Below are positions 17,953-30,660 of a DNA stretch of 64,000 nucleotides, in pieces. The stretch is from Pseudomonas migulae NBRC 103157. Its GTDB lineage: Bacteria; Pseudomonadota; Gammaproteobacteria; Pseudomonadales; Pseudomonadaceae. How positions within the stretch are numbered: the first letter of the stretch is position 1; every line of letters starts with the position of its first letter. The position numbers were made by a program, and so were the translations under genes. Below the pieces are notes generated by a model, which worked only from the letters and a program-made list of their open reading frames with translations, did not search any database and had not been told where the DNA came from. Where the stretch lies: the NCBI RefSeq assembly GCF_002091715.1, contig NZ_BDAG01000001.1, positions 124,001 through 188,000 on the forward strand, written 5' to 3'.

Positions 17953-19904
17953 GATTTACTCCCCGTGTCTGGACGACGATAAGTAACTTTGAACGGTGTT
18001 GCGATACCGGTTGTAATCGGTTTGTCTAGCCAATCCATCTCAGCAGATACGGTTTGAGGCTTAGCTGCACGGATCTTCCAGCCGTCCTTATCTAACTTAG
18101 CGCGAGCTACTGCCCGACGTGTGCGTAGCTTTTGAGAACGGCGTGCCTGCTCGACATCATCTCTTATGTCGCGATAGCACTGGTGAACTTGCTCGAAACT
18201 AGGATTGAAGTTTCCACTCTCTTTAAGAGCTTTTTTTGCCGCTTTCAATAGTTCACGGCTCAGCCCGAGCATGCTTTTGTCCTTTATATGAACCTGCAAA
18301 AACACATTTCTAAAACGATCGTGAACCCAGACATGGTCAATCTCATCGCGATATCGAACACCTATTTTTTCTTTTGGTTTCAGCCGCGCTCTCAACTCTG
18401 AAAGTTCAGGGGAATGGTAACCATAACCGTCTATTTCAATACCATAATGATGTACCTGCACCAAACTTCGGCGTGCAAGAATACATTCAAGTGCGTCAGG
18501 ATCAACGGGCAGCTTGATAAGTCGGCTTGCCTCACCGGAAGCCCATATTTGTGCAGGAGTCTTTTCGTTAAGACCTCGGTGGGGAGTTTGGTGGTAACCA
18601 TCAACGATCCATTTCACGACGCTGGCTTCAAGCTGCGCGAGTGTGAAGCAAGCATGCTTCTCTGATTTATAATCACCCTTTTGCTGGATACTGGAAAAAG
18701 TCGTGCCTGGTAGGTTATGAATTAATCCCAGATTCTGAGTGCGGAAGAATCTTTCCACTGAACCTTTCAACTCTGGCCCCCTGGATCGAGGGTACATAAT
18801 CTCGATACCTAGCTCGTTGAATCCAGCAATCAAATCGTCTGCATGGAATTCGGCGGCATTGTCAGGAACGAGTCGGGCGGGCAGCCCATGAGCACGCCAC
18901 TCGTTCTGCACCTTAGGAAAGCGTTCTAAAAAAGCCGCCTTAGGACGAATGGAGCGCTCGATGACGCGCAGAACCGTCTCAGTGTTAGGGGCAGCTAAGT
19001 GAAGAAGATAGCCCATGATCATGCGGGAAAATTTATCCAGCACGACAGTGATGTAGGGGCGCCCAATCACCAACCCAGTTTCTTCGTCTACCAGCTGCAC
19101 ATCTAACTGGGTATGGTCGATCTCCCATCGATCCAAGATGCCGTCAACCACGAGCACTTCGCCCGCAACCCGGTGTTTTTTCTTCGCAGCATGCTTACCT
19201 ATTCGATGTATATCCACCTCGTATGGGTCGAGCTTGGCAATGTACCTACGAACAGTCATAGAGCAAGGTTTGCTTAGCTGATCCGTTGGAAGGCGCAAAG
19301 CGTTTATCTCATCGACTCGTTTTAGATATTCCCCCACTACTACCGAAATTGTGTGCCGTTGTAATTGAAGATATATTTCATCTATCACATTTTTTAATAT
19401 TTCTTCCAACTCACCAGATATTACGTTGGACCTCCCCTTTTCAGTATGTTTTGGAATAAGTTTTACAACACTTCCACCTACAAATCTTGAATACCATCTT
19501 CTAAGGGTAGAAACAGAAGGAATAGATTCATCTTCGAGATTGGCTGCGACCTGTGCTAATTTTTCTTTCAACGACTCTTTATTAGGTAAAACGGTATTGC
19601 CCTCCATTACGCCCTCTAGATATCTACGACGGCGTAAGGCTTCTTCACGGTGTTTCAAAGGGAAACAAGTCAGATCCGGGGCAACGTTCCTTACATGGGG
19701 AACCTCCCCTAGATAAGGTTGCTCTTCGCTAATTTCGATTTCCCGTCGTTCATAACCGAGCTGAAACTCATATTCGGTCAACGTAGTGGGTTCGCCCAAT
19801 TCATCAAAGAAAAGCAAGCGTCTGTCGACTAGCCGTCTCTGAAGCGACATTGTCGTACCATTGATAACAACAACTAACTTCGCCTTAAGCAAAAAGGTTT
19901 GCAT
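17949..19904 (-). CDS. tnsB: TnsB-like DDE transposase
   Basis: The 651-residue protein carries a retroviral-integrase-fold catalytic core with candidate residues Asp263 (Glu-Ile-Asp-His-Thr-Gln), Asp348 (Val-Pro-Asp-Asn-Ala) and Glu384 (Gly-Ser-Val-Glu-Arg-Phe-Phe), giving the spacing typical of TnsB/TniA/Mu. It should cut the 3' ends of the element and join them to target DNA, while TnsA cuts the 5' ends. N-terminal residues 60-240 should hold the end-binding helical domains. The ATG at 19904 has GGAGG eight bases upstream and overlaps tnsA by 20 bp. Confidence 0.92.
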   Translation of the reverse strand: MQTFLLKAKLVVVINGTTMSLQRRLVDRRLLFFDELGEPTTLTEYEFQLGYERREIEISEEQPYLGEVPHVRNVAPDLTCFPLKHREEALRRRRYLEGVMEGNTVLPNKESLKEKLAQVAANLEDESIPSVSTLRRWYSRFVGGSVVKLIPKHTEKGRSNVISGELEEILKNVIDEIYLQLQRHTISVVVGEYLKRVDEINALRLPTDQLSKPCSMTVRRYIAKLDPYEVDIHRIGKHAAKKKHRVAGEVLVVDGILDRWEIDHTQLDVQLVDEETGLVIGRPYITVVLDKFSRMIMGYLLHLAAPNTETVLRVIERSIRPKAAFLERFPKVQNEWRAHGLPARLVPDNAAEFHADDLIAGFNELGIEIMYPRSRGPELKGSVERFFRTQNLGLIHNLPGTTFSSIQQKGDYKSEKHACFTLAQLEASVVKWIVDGYHQTPHRGLNEKTPAQIWASGEASRLIKLPVDPDALECILARRSLVQVHHYGIEIDGYGYHSPELSELRARLKPKEKIGVRYRDEIDHVWVHDRFRNVFLQVHIKDKSMLGLSRELLKAAKKALKESGNFNPSFEQVHQCYRDIRDDVEQARRSQKLRTRRAVARAKLDKDGWKIRAAKPQTVSAEMDWLDKPITTGIATPFKVTYRRPDTGSKS

Positions 19905-20523
19905 GGCGATGTCCTCCAGATAGAAAGACCGGTGTTTTGTGAGTCAGCGGCTTTTCCAAGTCGATACCGATGATGCACAGCCCTAGTAAACGCCAAGCTT
20001 CCATTTCTCCAAAAACTGACACGACTTCTCCAAACATCTGAGGTTCGTATTTATTCAATTCTAAAAAAACTTGGGCTTGATCAGAATGCGAGAGCAAAGG
20101 GCCACGTCGGTGATACAAAATGCTCCTTAAGTTTTTCGCCAGTGGTTCTCGCCAAATCTGACCATCCGTAACTACTGAAAAGCTTCGGTTAGTCGCAGAA
20201 AAGTGGACCTTGGCCGCATCCAACTTTTGCTTGACGCTGCTGATCAGAAGCTTTTTCTCTGGCTTCACTTCGAACCACCACTCTCCACCGTTTACAAGAA
20301 AAACGCGGAGATCAGGAACGTAATCTACGAACGAATCACCCAATCGAAACCTTTCCCGAGATGGCTGCACTTCATAGCGAAGGACGTCCGGGGATAGCTC
20401 GAGTAACCGAAAAAAACCTCCTTCCAGCTGTGACTCCCAGGCCACAGGATGACCATTTTTCAGAGAAGGGAAGTACCCCCTGAAATGACATGAGCTGCGA
20501 GTAACTACCTTACGTACTGCCAT
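19885..20523 (-). CDS. tnsA: TnsA-like endonuclease subunit
   Basis: A 212-residue protein with the TnsA nuclease pattern: Trp-Glu-Ser-Gln-Leu-Glu (Glu30), Val-Pro-Asp-Leu-Arg-Val (Asp71) and Glu-Val-Lys-Pro (Lys87). In Tn7-family elements TnsA cuts the 5' strands so that the element moves by cut-and-paste. It is shorter than Tn7 TnsA (273 residues), as in the compact TnsA proteins of elements with short TnsC. It heads the four-gene tns unit; an inverted repeat CTGCACC/GGTGCAG (20552-20575) just upstream could be an operator. Confidence 0.9.
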   Translation of the reverse strand: MAVRKVVTRSSCHFRGYFPSLKNGHPVAWESQLEGGFFRLLELSPDVLRYEVQPSRERFRLGDSFVDYVPDLRVFLVNGGEWWFEVKPEKKLLISSVKQKLDAAKVHFSATNRSFSVVTDGQIWREPLAKNLRSILYHRRGPLLSHSDQAQVFLELNKYEPQMFGEVVSVFGEMEAWRLLGLCIIGIDLEKPLTHKTPVFLSGGHRHANLFA

Positions 20524-21211
20524 CGCACACCTCCATAGACGTGCACCGTCGCTGCACCTCGAAAGACGGGTGCAGGCCGGTAATCAAGGACTACAATCGA
20601 CAGGCAACACTTTCCCGTCGAGCAGCCTCGATAAAGTCGAAATGATGGGAGGGGATTGACAAGAGCCGAAAAAAAGCTGAAATTGCGGTTTCCAAGCCTG
20701 CAATTCTGCTTCAAATCAGCGCGGTCAAAGCCCCTAGGTTTTGGTCGCGTTTTTACATTTCACACCTCCTGCGCTTCATTTTTCCTCTCTGGTTTTATAG
20801 CTAACATCATTTACGTTGCTTTCCGTTATACGGTTATCCTCTAAATGCGTTATCTCTAGAAATTCATGACTTGAGATTCGGCCTCAATCAATTTCAGTAA
20901 GGTTTTGATTTAACTATCAGAACAGTTTTTCACCTGAAGATTCAGGAATTAAATAGTATTCCAGCATGTTAGGAAAATCCATTACTCACACCAAAAATCC
21001 ACATATTTTTTGACTTCGCTAACATATGGATGGTCTACCGATAAAACTAACAAGGTATAATGTACTTATACTTAAGCAACGCTGAAACCATCAAACCCAT
21101 TATAATTCTAGTGCTATTTTTCATATCGCTTATAAATAAAATTGGTAAGTATTTTTCTGTTTAAATCACTGGCGCTAACTCTCTGGTACTTATTTGACCT
21201 TTTTCAAGTGC
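20524..21211. other. AT-rich gap that should contain the gyrB-proximal transposon end
   Basis: The left part (to about 20760) is GC-moderate and holds an inverted repeat before tnsA. From about 20760 to 21200 the sequence is strikingly AT-rich and contains loosely repeated GCTAAC(A/T) words near 20799, 21016 and 21173 plus a CCTGAA-GA-TTCAGG palindrome at 20933-20946. These could be TnsB-binding sites, but I could not define a regular array as at glmS, nor the terminal TGT/ACA. No gene is supported. Confidence 0.5.
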
Positions 21212-21243
21212 AAAAAAAGGCCCGCGTTAAGCGGGCCTTTTTT
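21212..21243 (-). terminator. Terminator of the dnaA-dnaN-recF-gyrB unit
   Basis: A run of A, then GGCCCGC and GCGGGCC arms around a five-base loop, and a run of T: a symmetrical intrinsic terminator about 80 bp after the gyrB stop. It marks the last clearly chromosomal sequence before the left transposon. Confidence 0.9.
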
Positions 21244-21322
21244 AATATGGTCATTAACCCTGGAGGTTGTAGAACCATTTATTTGTGAAAATACGCAACT
21301 ATTCAGTGAACCTACAGCTGGA

Positions 21323-24849
<3,527 letters not shown>

Positions 24850-24869
24850 CTAGCTTCTGCTGAGCATGA

Positions 24870-25973
24870 TTACAGACGCATCGGCATGACGACGTAGGCC
24901 GAGTCGTCGTTGTCCGATTCTTGCACCAGCGCACTGCTGTTGGAGTCGGACAAGATCAGGCGGACCTGTTCGGTGGTCATCACGCCCAGCACGTCGAGCA
25001 AGTAGCTCACGTTGAAACCGATTTCCAGGTTGCCGCCGTTGTATTCAACGCCGACTTCCTCTTCCGCTTCTTCCTGCTCCGGGTTGTTGGCCTGGATTTT
25101 CAGCTGACCATTGGCCAGTTGCAGACGGATACCGCGGTACTTCTCGTTGGACAGAATCGCGGTACGGCTGAACGCCTCACGCAATGCCTGGCGATCGCCG
25201 AGGACCAGCTTGTCACCGCCCTTCGGCAGAACGCGTTCGTAGTCAGGGAATTTACCGTCGACCAGTTTCGAGGTGAAGGTGAACTCGCCTGTGGTGGCGC
25301 GAATGTGATGCTGACCCAAAACGATGCTGACGATGCCGTCCGGCTCGGTCAGCAGACGCGCCAGTTCAAGGATACCCTTGCGCGGCACGATGACCTGGTG
25401 GCGATCCGGCTGACCGATGTCGGCCTGCATCGAGCACATGGCCAGACGGTGACCGTCGGTAGCCACGGCGCGGATGATACCGGCCGAGACTTCCAGCAGC
25501 ATGCCGTTGAGGTAATAACGCACGTCCTGCTGGGCCATGGCGAAGCTGGTGCGCTCGATCAAACGACGCAGCTTGCTTTGCTCCAGGCTGCAGGTCAGCG
25601 AGCCCGGGCCTTCTTCAACAGTCGGGAAATCGTTGGCCGGCAGGGTCGACAGGGTGAAGCGGCTACGGCCAGCCTTCACCACCAGCTTCTGCTCATCGAC
25701 CTTGATGTCGATCAGCGCATCGTTCGGCAGGCTTTTGCAGATATCCATCAGCTTGCGCGCAGGCACTGTGATGGAACCCGGATCCGCCGGCTCTTCGAGT
25801 TGCACACGACCGACCAGCTCGACTTCCAGGTCGGTACCGGTCAGCGACAGTTGCTGGCCTTCGACAACCAGCAGCACGTTGGAGAGCACCGGCAAGGTCT
25901 GTCGGCGCTCGACGACGCCTGCGACCAGTTGCAGGGGTTTCAACAGGGCTTCGCGTTGAATGGTGAAATGCAT
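24870..25973 (-). CDS. dnaN: DNA polymerase III beta sliding clamp
   Basis: The 367-residue clamp subunit that tethers polymerase III to DNA as a ring-shaped dimer. The sequence begins Met-His-Phe-Thr-Ile-Gln-Arg-Glu-Ala-Leu-Leu-Lys-Pro-Leu and ends in Tyr-Val-Val-Met-Pro-Met-Arg-Leu, the typical clamp C-terminus. Length equals the family norm. It lies 39 bp after dnaA and 20 bp before recF. Confidence 0.98.
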   Translation of the reverse strand: MHFTIQREALLKPLQLVAGVVERRQTLPVLSNVLLVVEGQQLSLTGTDLEVELVGRVQLEEPADPGSITVPARKLMDICKSLPNDALIDIKVDEQKLVVKAGRSRFTLSTLPANDFPTVEEGPGSLTCSLEQSKLRRLIERTSFAMAQQDVRYYLNGMLLEVSAGIIRAVATDGHRLAMCSMQADIGQPDRHQVIVPRKGILELARLLTEPDGIVSIVLGQHHIRATTGEFTFTSKLVDGKFPDYERVLPKGGDKLVLGDRQALREAFSRTAILSNEKYRGIRLQLANGQLKIQANNPEQEEAEEEVGVEYNGGNLEIGFNVSYLLDVLGVMTTEQVRLILSDSNSSALVQESDNDDSAYVVMPMRL

Positions 25974-26012
25974 GGTCTAGTCCCTTGCCTTAATAAGCTG
26001 CGCTGGTATGCA

Positions 26013-27533
26013 TCAAGTGGTCAGTGTACGCAGCAGGTTCTTGTAGTCCTCGCGGATGTCCGCGTCGGATTCCTTAAGTTCGTTGATCTTGCGGCAGGCG
26101 TGCAAAACGGTCGTATGGTCGCGGCCGCCAAACACATCGCCGATTTCCGGCAGGCTGTGGTTAGTCAACTCTTTGGACAACGCCATGGCAACCTGACGCG
26201 GACGAGCGACCGAGCGCGAACGACGCTTGGACAGCAGGTCGGAAATCTTGATTTTGTAGTACTCGGCGACGGTGCGCTGAATGTTATCCACAGAGACCAG
26301 TTTGTCCTGCAATGCCAACAGGTCTTTCAAGGATTCGCGGATCAGCTCGATGGTGATATCGCGGCCCATGAAGTGCGAGTGGGCGATCACGCGTTTCAGC
26401 GCGCCTTCCAGCTCACGGACGTTGGAACGAATACGCTGGGCAATGAAGAACGCCGCATCGTGGGGCAGATCGACTTTGGCCTGGTCGGCCTTTTTCATCA
26501 GGATCGCTACACGGGTTTCCAGCTCCGGCGGCTCGACGGCAACCGTCAGGCCCCAACCAAAGCGGGATTTCAGGCGTTCTTCAAGACCTTCGATTTCTTT
26601 AGGGTAGCGGTCACTGGTGAGAATGACCTGCTGGCCACCTTCGAGCAAGGCGTTGAAGGTGTGGAAAAACTCTTCCTGAGAACGTTCCTTGCGGGCGAAG
26701 AACTGAATGTCATCGATGAGCAACGCATCCACCGAACGGTAGAAGCGCTTGAACTCGTTGATCGCATTCAGTTGCAGCGCCTTGACCATGTCGGCCACAA
26801 AGCGCTCCGAATGCAGGTACACCACCTTGGCATTCGGGTTCTTCTTTAATAGATGGTTACCCACAGCGTGCATCAAGTGGGTTTTACCCAAGCCAACGCC
26901 GCCATAAAGGAAGAGCGGGTTGTAACCGTGCTTGGGATTGTCCGCTACCTGCCAGGCCGCCGCGCGGGCCAGCTGGTTGGACTTGCCTTCGACGAAGTTC
27001 TCGAAGGTGAACGTGCGGTTCAGGTAGCTGGTGTGCTTGAGCGCACCTTCGACCTGCACCGTGCGCTGCTCGGAACGCACCGGAGCCTGTTGAGAACTCG
27101 CACCGGCCATCGGGTCGAAACTGTCGCGCGATGGTTCTTCACTGACTTCGGCAACTTTCTGTGTCGAACGCTTGGTCGGTGTAGCCGTAGGGGCAGGTGC
27201 CGGAGCACTGACAGGCGCTTGCGCCGCCTGTGCCTGGGATGCGGCGGCAGCCAACGGCGCATTCGGAGCGGCACGCGGCGCCGAACTGCGTTTGCTGCCT
27301 ATTAATAAGGAGAGCGCAGGCGCCATGCCGTTGCCATGCTCATCAAGCAGTTCAAGGACGCGGCCCAGGTACTTTTCGTTGACCCAGTCGAGAACAAAAC
27401 GATTCGGCGCGTAAACACGCAACTCGTCGCCTTCGGCTTCGACCTGTAGTGGACGGATCCAAGTGTTGAATTGTTGGGCAGGCAGCTCATCGCGCAAAAG
27501 CTCCACGCACTGCTGCCAAAGTTCCACTGACAC
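26013..27533 (-). CDS. dnaA: Chromosomal replication initiator DnaA
   Basis: A 506-residue initiator ATPase. Domain I (about 1-90) begins Met-Ser-Val-Glu-Leu-Trp-Gln-Gln-Cys. Domain II is a Pro/Ala-rich linker (about 90-170). The AAA+ domain has Walker A Gly-Gly-Val-Gly-Leu-Gly-Lys-Thr-His near 210-218 and Walker B Leu-Leu-Ile-Asp-Asp-Ile-Gln-Phe-Phe. The DNA-binding signature [11 protein letters not shown] is near the C-terminus. The linker is long, as in pseudomonads. An exact DnaA box lies inside the gene at 26284-26292, and a box cluster upstream suggests autoregulation. Confidence 0.99.
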   Translation of the reverse strand: MSVELWQQCVELLRDELPAQQFNTWIRPLQVEAEGDELRVYAPNRFVLDWVNEKYLGRVLELLDEHGNGMAPALSLLIGSKRSSAPRAAPNAPLAAAASQAQAAQAPVSAPAPAPTATPTKRSTQKVAEVSEEPSRDSFDPMAGASSQQAPVRSEQRTVQVEGALKHTSYLNRTFTFENFVEGKSNQLARAAAWQVADNPKHGYNPLFLYGGVGLGKTHLMHAVGNHLLKKNPNAKVVYLHSERFVADMVKALQLNAINEFKRFYRSVDALLIDDIQFFARKERSQEEFFHTFNALLEGGQQVILTSDRYPKEIEGLEERLKSRFGWGLTVAVEPPELETRVAILMKKADQAKVDLPHDAAFFIAQRIRSNVRELEGALKRVIAHSHFMGRDITIELIRESLKDLLALQDKLVSVDNIQRTVAEYYKIKISDLLSKRRSRSVARPRQVAMALSKELTNHSLPEIGDVFGGRDHTTVLHACRKINELKESDADIREDYKNLLRTLTT

Positions 27534-28099
27534 GGATATCCCCTAAGTTGAAAGCCGGTGAGGCAAAAACAAGCGGCCATTGTAGCGGCCAGACGCCGAC
27601 TTATCCACACGTAGGTGGGTCACCGACCAAGAAGAATCAACGATTTATACGCAAAAAAGACGACCAATGGTCTGTGCATAAGCTCTGTGGATAACCGACC
27701 TTGAGGTCGTTGTACAAGTGGGGTCGAAACTCGGTGGATAACCAGCCTGTGGATAACCCCCCCTTTCACACACAGCTTATCCGACAGCGCAGCACAGGCT
27801 GACCACCGTTTTCCACTGTAGTTGTCATTCTCTGTACATCACGGAATAGAAGGCCTTAAGACAGTTATCCACAGAAGATCGGCGCCCTAGCTTTTATAAG
27901 CTTTACAGAAAAGCTTTAAATACTTTCCTTCTTTATTTTTATATTTGGCCAAGGCCGAAGGCGAGCAAAACCACTGGAGATCTATTTATAAGGAAACGCT
28001 GGTTGGAAATTGACCTAGAGGCTTGCTTTCTCTAGAATCCCCGGTCTCTTAAAACGGGGGCCATTCCGGCCCGTTGTGGACGAACCAGGTAACACGACA
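27534..28099. other. oriC: Replication origin oriC (dnaA-rpmH intergenic region)
   Basis: The 566-bp gap between divergent dnaA and rpmH holds a cluster of DnaA boxes: TTATCCACA at 27601 and 27865, TGTGGATAA at 27686 and 27748, and near-matches TGTGCATAA (27673) and GGTGGATAA (27733). A strongly AT-rich stretch follows at about 27890-27960, as expected for the unwinding element. The dnaA-rpmH gap is the established oriC position in Pseudomonas. The dnaA and rpmH promoters must also lie here. Confidence 0.93.
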
Positions 28100-28234
28100 A
28101 TGAAACGTACTTTCCAACCAAGCACTATCAAACGCGCTCGTACCCACGGTTTCCGTGCTCGCATGGCTACCAAGAACGGTCGTGCCGTTCTGTCGCGTCG
28201 TCGCGCCAAAGGTCGTGCGCGTCTGGCAGTTTGA
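28100..28234 (+). CDS. rpmH: 50S ribosomal protein L34
   Basis: The 44-residue, strongly basic L34 protein of the large ribosomal subunit ([12 protein letters not shown] ... Arg-Arg-Arg-Ala-Lys-Gly-Arg). The ATG at 28100 follows an AGGTAACACGACA leader. It is the first gene rightward from oriC, 16 bp before rnpA, the universal rpmH-rnpA-yidD-yidC order. Confidence 0.97.
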   Translation: MKRTFQPSTIKRARTHGFRARMATKNGRAVLSRRRAKGRARLAV

Positions 28235-28250
28235 TAAGCCGGCACTGGAG

Positions 28251-28652
28251 GTGAGTCAGGACTTCAGTCGGGAAAAGCGTCTGCTTACTCCCCGGCATTT
28301 CAAGGCAGTCTTTGACTCCCCTACCGGCAAGGTTCCGGGGAAAAATCTCCTGCTCCTTGCGCGCAACAACGATCTTGATCACCCCCGTCTCGGGCTGGTT
28401 ATCGGGAAAAAGAGCGTAAAGCTCTCCGTCGAGCGCAATCGCCTCAAACGTCTGATGCGCGAATCGTTCCGTCTGAACCAGGATTCACTGGTCGGTTGGG
28501 ACATCGTTATCGTCGCGCGCAAAGGTTTGGGTGACGTAGAAAACCCCGAATTGATTCAGCATTTCGGCAAACTCTGGAAACGACTGGCACGCAGCACGCC
28601 GGTACCAGCAGTCAAAACCGAAACTGTAGGGGTAGACAGTTCCGATGCGTAA
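28251..28652 (+). CDS. rnpA: Ribonuclease P protein component
   Basis: The basic protein cofactor of RNase P, which trims the 5' leader of tRNA precursors. The GTG at 28251 gives [11 protein letters not shown] and 133 residues, close to the P. aeruginosa protein; the frame stays open upstream only because it runs across rpmH. The RNA-binding signature Arg-x-x-x-x-[10 protein letters not shown] lies near residues 60-75. It overlaps yidD by eight bases. Confidence 0.95.
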   Translation: MSQDFSREKRLLTPRHFKAVFDSPTGKVPGKNLLLLARNNDLDHPRLGLVIGKKSVKLSVERNRLKRLMRESFRLNQDSLVGWDIVIVARKGLGDVENPELIQHFGKLWKRLARSTPVPAVKTETVGVDSSDA

Positions 28653-28890
28653 ACTGGCACTCGTTCCGATCCAGTTTTATCGCTATGCCATTAGTCCTCT
28701 GATGGCCAGTCACTGTCGTTTCTACCCCAGTTGTTCCTGCTACGCGTTAGAAGCCATAGAAAATCATGGCCTTCTGCGCGGTGGCTGGCTGACCTTTCGT
28801 CGTTTAGGTCGCTGTCATCCGTGGAATCCCGGTGGTTATGACCCGGTTCCACCTATCCCTACCTCCCGTTCTTCTTCGATGGCCGAGTAA
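28645..28890 (+). CDS. yidD: Membrane protein insertion efficiency factor YidD
   Basis: An 81-residue protein with the conserved cysteine pattern [11 protein letters not shown] and the motif [14 protein letters not shown]. It acts at the inner membrane and assists YidC. It overlaps rnpA and ends two bases before the yidC start. Confidence 0.96.
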   Translation: MRKLALVPIQFYRYAISPLMASHCRFYPSCSCYALEAIENHGLLRGGWLTFRRLGRCHPWNPGGYDPVPPIPTSRSSSMAE

Positions 28891-28892
28891 TC

Positions 28893-30581
28893 ATGGATAT
28901 CAAACGCACGATCCTGATCGTCGCCCTGGCAATCGTGTCCTACGTTATGGTTCTTAAATGGAACCAGGACTATGGCCAGGCTGCCCTGCCGACTCAGAAT
29001 GTTGCTTCCAGTACTACCGCACCGGGCCTACCGGATACGGCGACTGGCAATAATGCTTCTGTCAGTGACGACATTCCACGCGCCGCAAGCGATACCAGTG
29101 CTACTGCTCCTGCTGAAACGCCAGTAGCTGCAAGCAAAGATCTCATCCAGATCAAAACGGATGTGCTCGACCTGGCAATCGATCCACAAGGTGGTGATGT
29201 CGCCCAGCTGAAATTGCCGCTGTACCCACGTCGCCAGGACCATCCGGAAATTCCGTTCCAGCTGTTCGATAACGGTGGTGAACTGACTTACCTGGCGCAA
29301 AGCGGTCTGATCGGCACCAACGGCCCGGACGCAAGTCCTGCCGGTCGTCCGGTCTACACCTCGGAGAAGAAGATTTATCAACTGGCTGACGGTCAGGACC
29401 AATTGGTCGTGGACCTGAAGTTCAGCAAGGACGGCGTCAACTACATCAAACGTTTCACGGTGAAACGTGGTCTGTATGACGTAACCGTTTCCTATCTGAT
29501 CGACAACCAGAGCGCACAGCCCTGGTCTGGTGCAATGTTCGCGCAACTGAAGCGTGACGCCAGCGGCGATCCTTCCTCGACTACCGCCACCGGCACCGCC
29601 ACTTACCTGGGCGCTGCCCTGTGGACAAGTAACGAGCCGTACAAGAAAGTGTCCATGAAGGACATGGACAAGGCACAGTTGAAGGAAACAGTCAGTGGTG
29701 GTTGGGTTGCCTGGTTGCAACACTACTTCGTCACCGCCTGGATTCCGGCCAAGGGCGAAAACAACGTCGTCCAGACCCGTAAAGACAGCAAAGGCAACTA
29801 CATCATCGGCTATACCGGCCCGGCAATAAGCGTTGCGCCAGGTGCAAAAGCCGAAACCAGTGCAGTTCTCTACGCCGGTCCGAAAAGCCAGGCCGTGCTG
29901 AAAGAGTTGTCCCCAGGTCTGGAACTGACCGTCGACTACGGCATTCTGTGGTTCATTGCCCAGCCAATCTTCTGGCTGCTGGGACACATCCACGCCATCG
30001 TCGGTAACTGGGGCTGGTCGATCATCTTCCTGACCATGCTGATCAAAGGGATCTTCTTCCCGCTGTCGGCAGCCAGCTACAAGTCCATGGCCCGTATGCG
30101 TGCAGTGGCTCCGAAACTGGCGGCACTGAAAGAGCAACATGGCGATGACCGGCAGAAAATGTCGCAAGCCATGATGGAGCTGTACAAGAAAGAGAAGATC
30201 AATCCGCTGGGTGGTTGCTTGCCAATCCTCGTGCAGATGCCGGTATTCCTTTCGCTGTACTGGGTTCTGCTTGAAAGCGTTGAAATGCGCCAGGCACCGT
30301 TCATGCTGTGGATTACTGACCTGTCGATCAAGGATCCGTTCTTCATTCTGCCGATCATCATGGGTGCAACCATGTTCATCCAGCAGCAGTTGAACCCGAC
30401 TCCTCCGGATCCGATGCAGGCGAAGGTCATGAAAATGATGCCTATCATCTTCACCTTCTTCTTCCTGTGGTTCCCGGCTGGTCTGGTGCTGTACTGGGTA
30501 GTGAACAACTGCCTGTCCATCGCCCAACAGTGGTACATCACGCGTAAGATCGAAGCGGCTACCAAAAAAGCCGAGGCGTAA
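28893..30581 (+). CDS. yidC: Membrane protein insertase YidC
   Basis: A 562-residue inner-membrane insertase. An N-terminal transmembrane helix (Ile-Leu-Ile-Val-Ala-Leu-Ala-Ile-Val-Ser-Tyr-Val-Met-Val) is followed by a Ser/Thr/Pro/Ala-rich linker and the large periplasmic P1 domain (about 60-340). Five C-terminal helices come next, including the Gly-Gly-Cys-Leu-Pro-Ile-Leu-Val-Gln-Met-Pro-Val-Phe segment. It inserts small membrane proteins, including ATP synthase subunit c, whose gene lies 7.8 kb downstream. A terminator closes the rpmH-yidC unit. Confidence 0.98.
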   Translation: MDIKRTILIVALAIVSYVMVLKWNQDYGQAALPTQNVASSTTAPGLPDTATGNNASVSDDIPRAASDTSATAPAETPVAASKDLIQIKTDVLDLAIDPQGGDVAQLKLPLYPRRQDHPEIPFQLFDNGGELTYLAQSGLIGTNGPDASPAGRPVYTSEKKIYQLADGQDQLVVDLKFSKDGVNYIKRFTVKRGLYDVTVSYLIDNQSAQPWSGAMFAQLKRDASGDPSSTTATGTATYLGAALWTSNEPYKKVSMKDMDKAQLKETVSGGWVAWLQHYFVTAWIPAKGENNVVQTRKDSKGNYIIGYTGPAISVAPGAKAETSAVLYAGPKSQAVLKELSPGLELTVDYGILWFIAQPIFWLLGHIHAIVGNWGWSIIFLTMLIKGIFFPLSAASYKSMARMRAVAPKLAALKEQHGDDRQKMSQAMMELYKKEKINPLGGCLPILVQMPVFLSLYWVLLESVEMRQAPFMLWITDLSIKDPFFILPIIMGATMFIQQQLNPTPPDPMQAKVMKMMPIIFTFFFLWFPAGLVLYWVVNNCLSIAQQWYITRKIEAATKKAEA

Positions 30582-30603
30582 CTTACTCTGTGGGTAACCA
30601 CTC

Positions 30604-30629
30604 AAAACGCCCCCTAGTGGGGCGTTTTG
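30604..30629 (+). terminator. Intrinsic terminator after yidC
   Basis: AAAACGCCCC and GGGGCGTTTT arms around a short loop, 22 bases after the yidC stop. Confidence 0.9.
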
Positions 30630-30660
30630 CTATCTGTCACTTTTGTCTGGATACCGGTTT

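Larger units (their letters stand above)
1..21200 (-). mobile_element. Tn7-like element next to gyrB (partial, outer end outside window)
   Basis: The transposition genes tnsA-tnsB-tnsC-tniQ lie on the minus strand with tnsA nearest gyrB, the layout of a Tn7-family element whose tnsA end abuts its attachment site. In Pseudomonas gyrB is normally followed by an acyltransferase gene, gmhB and glyS/glyQ; none is present here. The gyrB-proximal boundary must lie between the tnsA start (20523) and the gyrB terminator (21212), but I could not fix it to the base. The other end is not visible, so treating everything from position 1 as cargo is inference. The DNA is AT-richer than the core and most of its genes are unrecognised. 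Confidence 0.7.
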
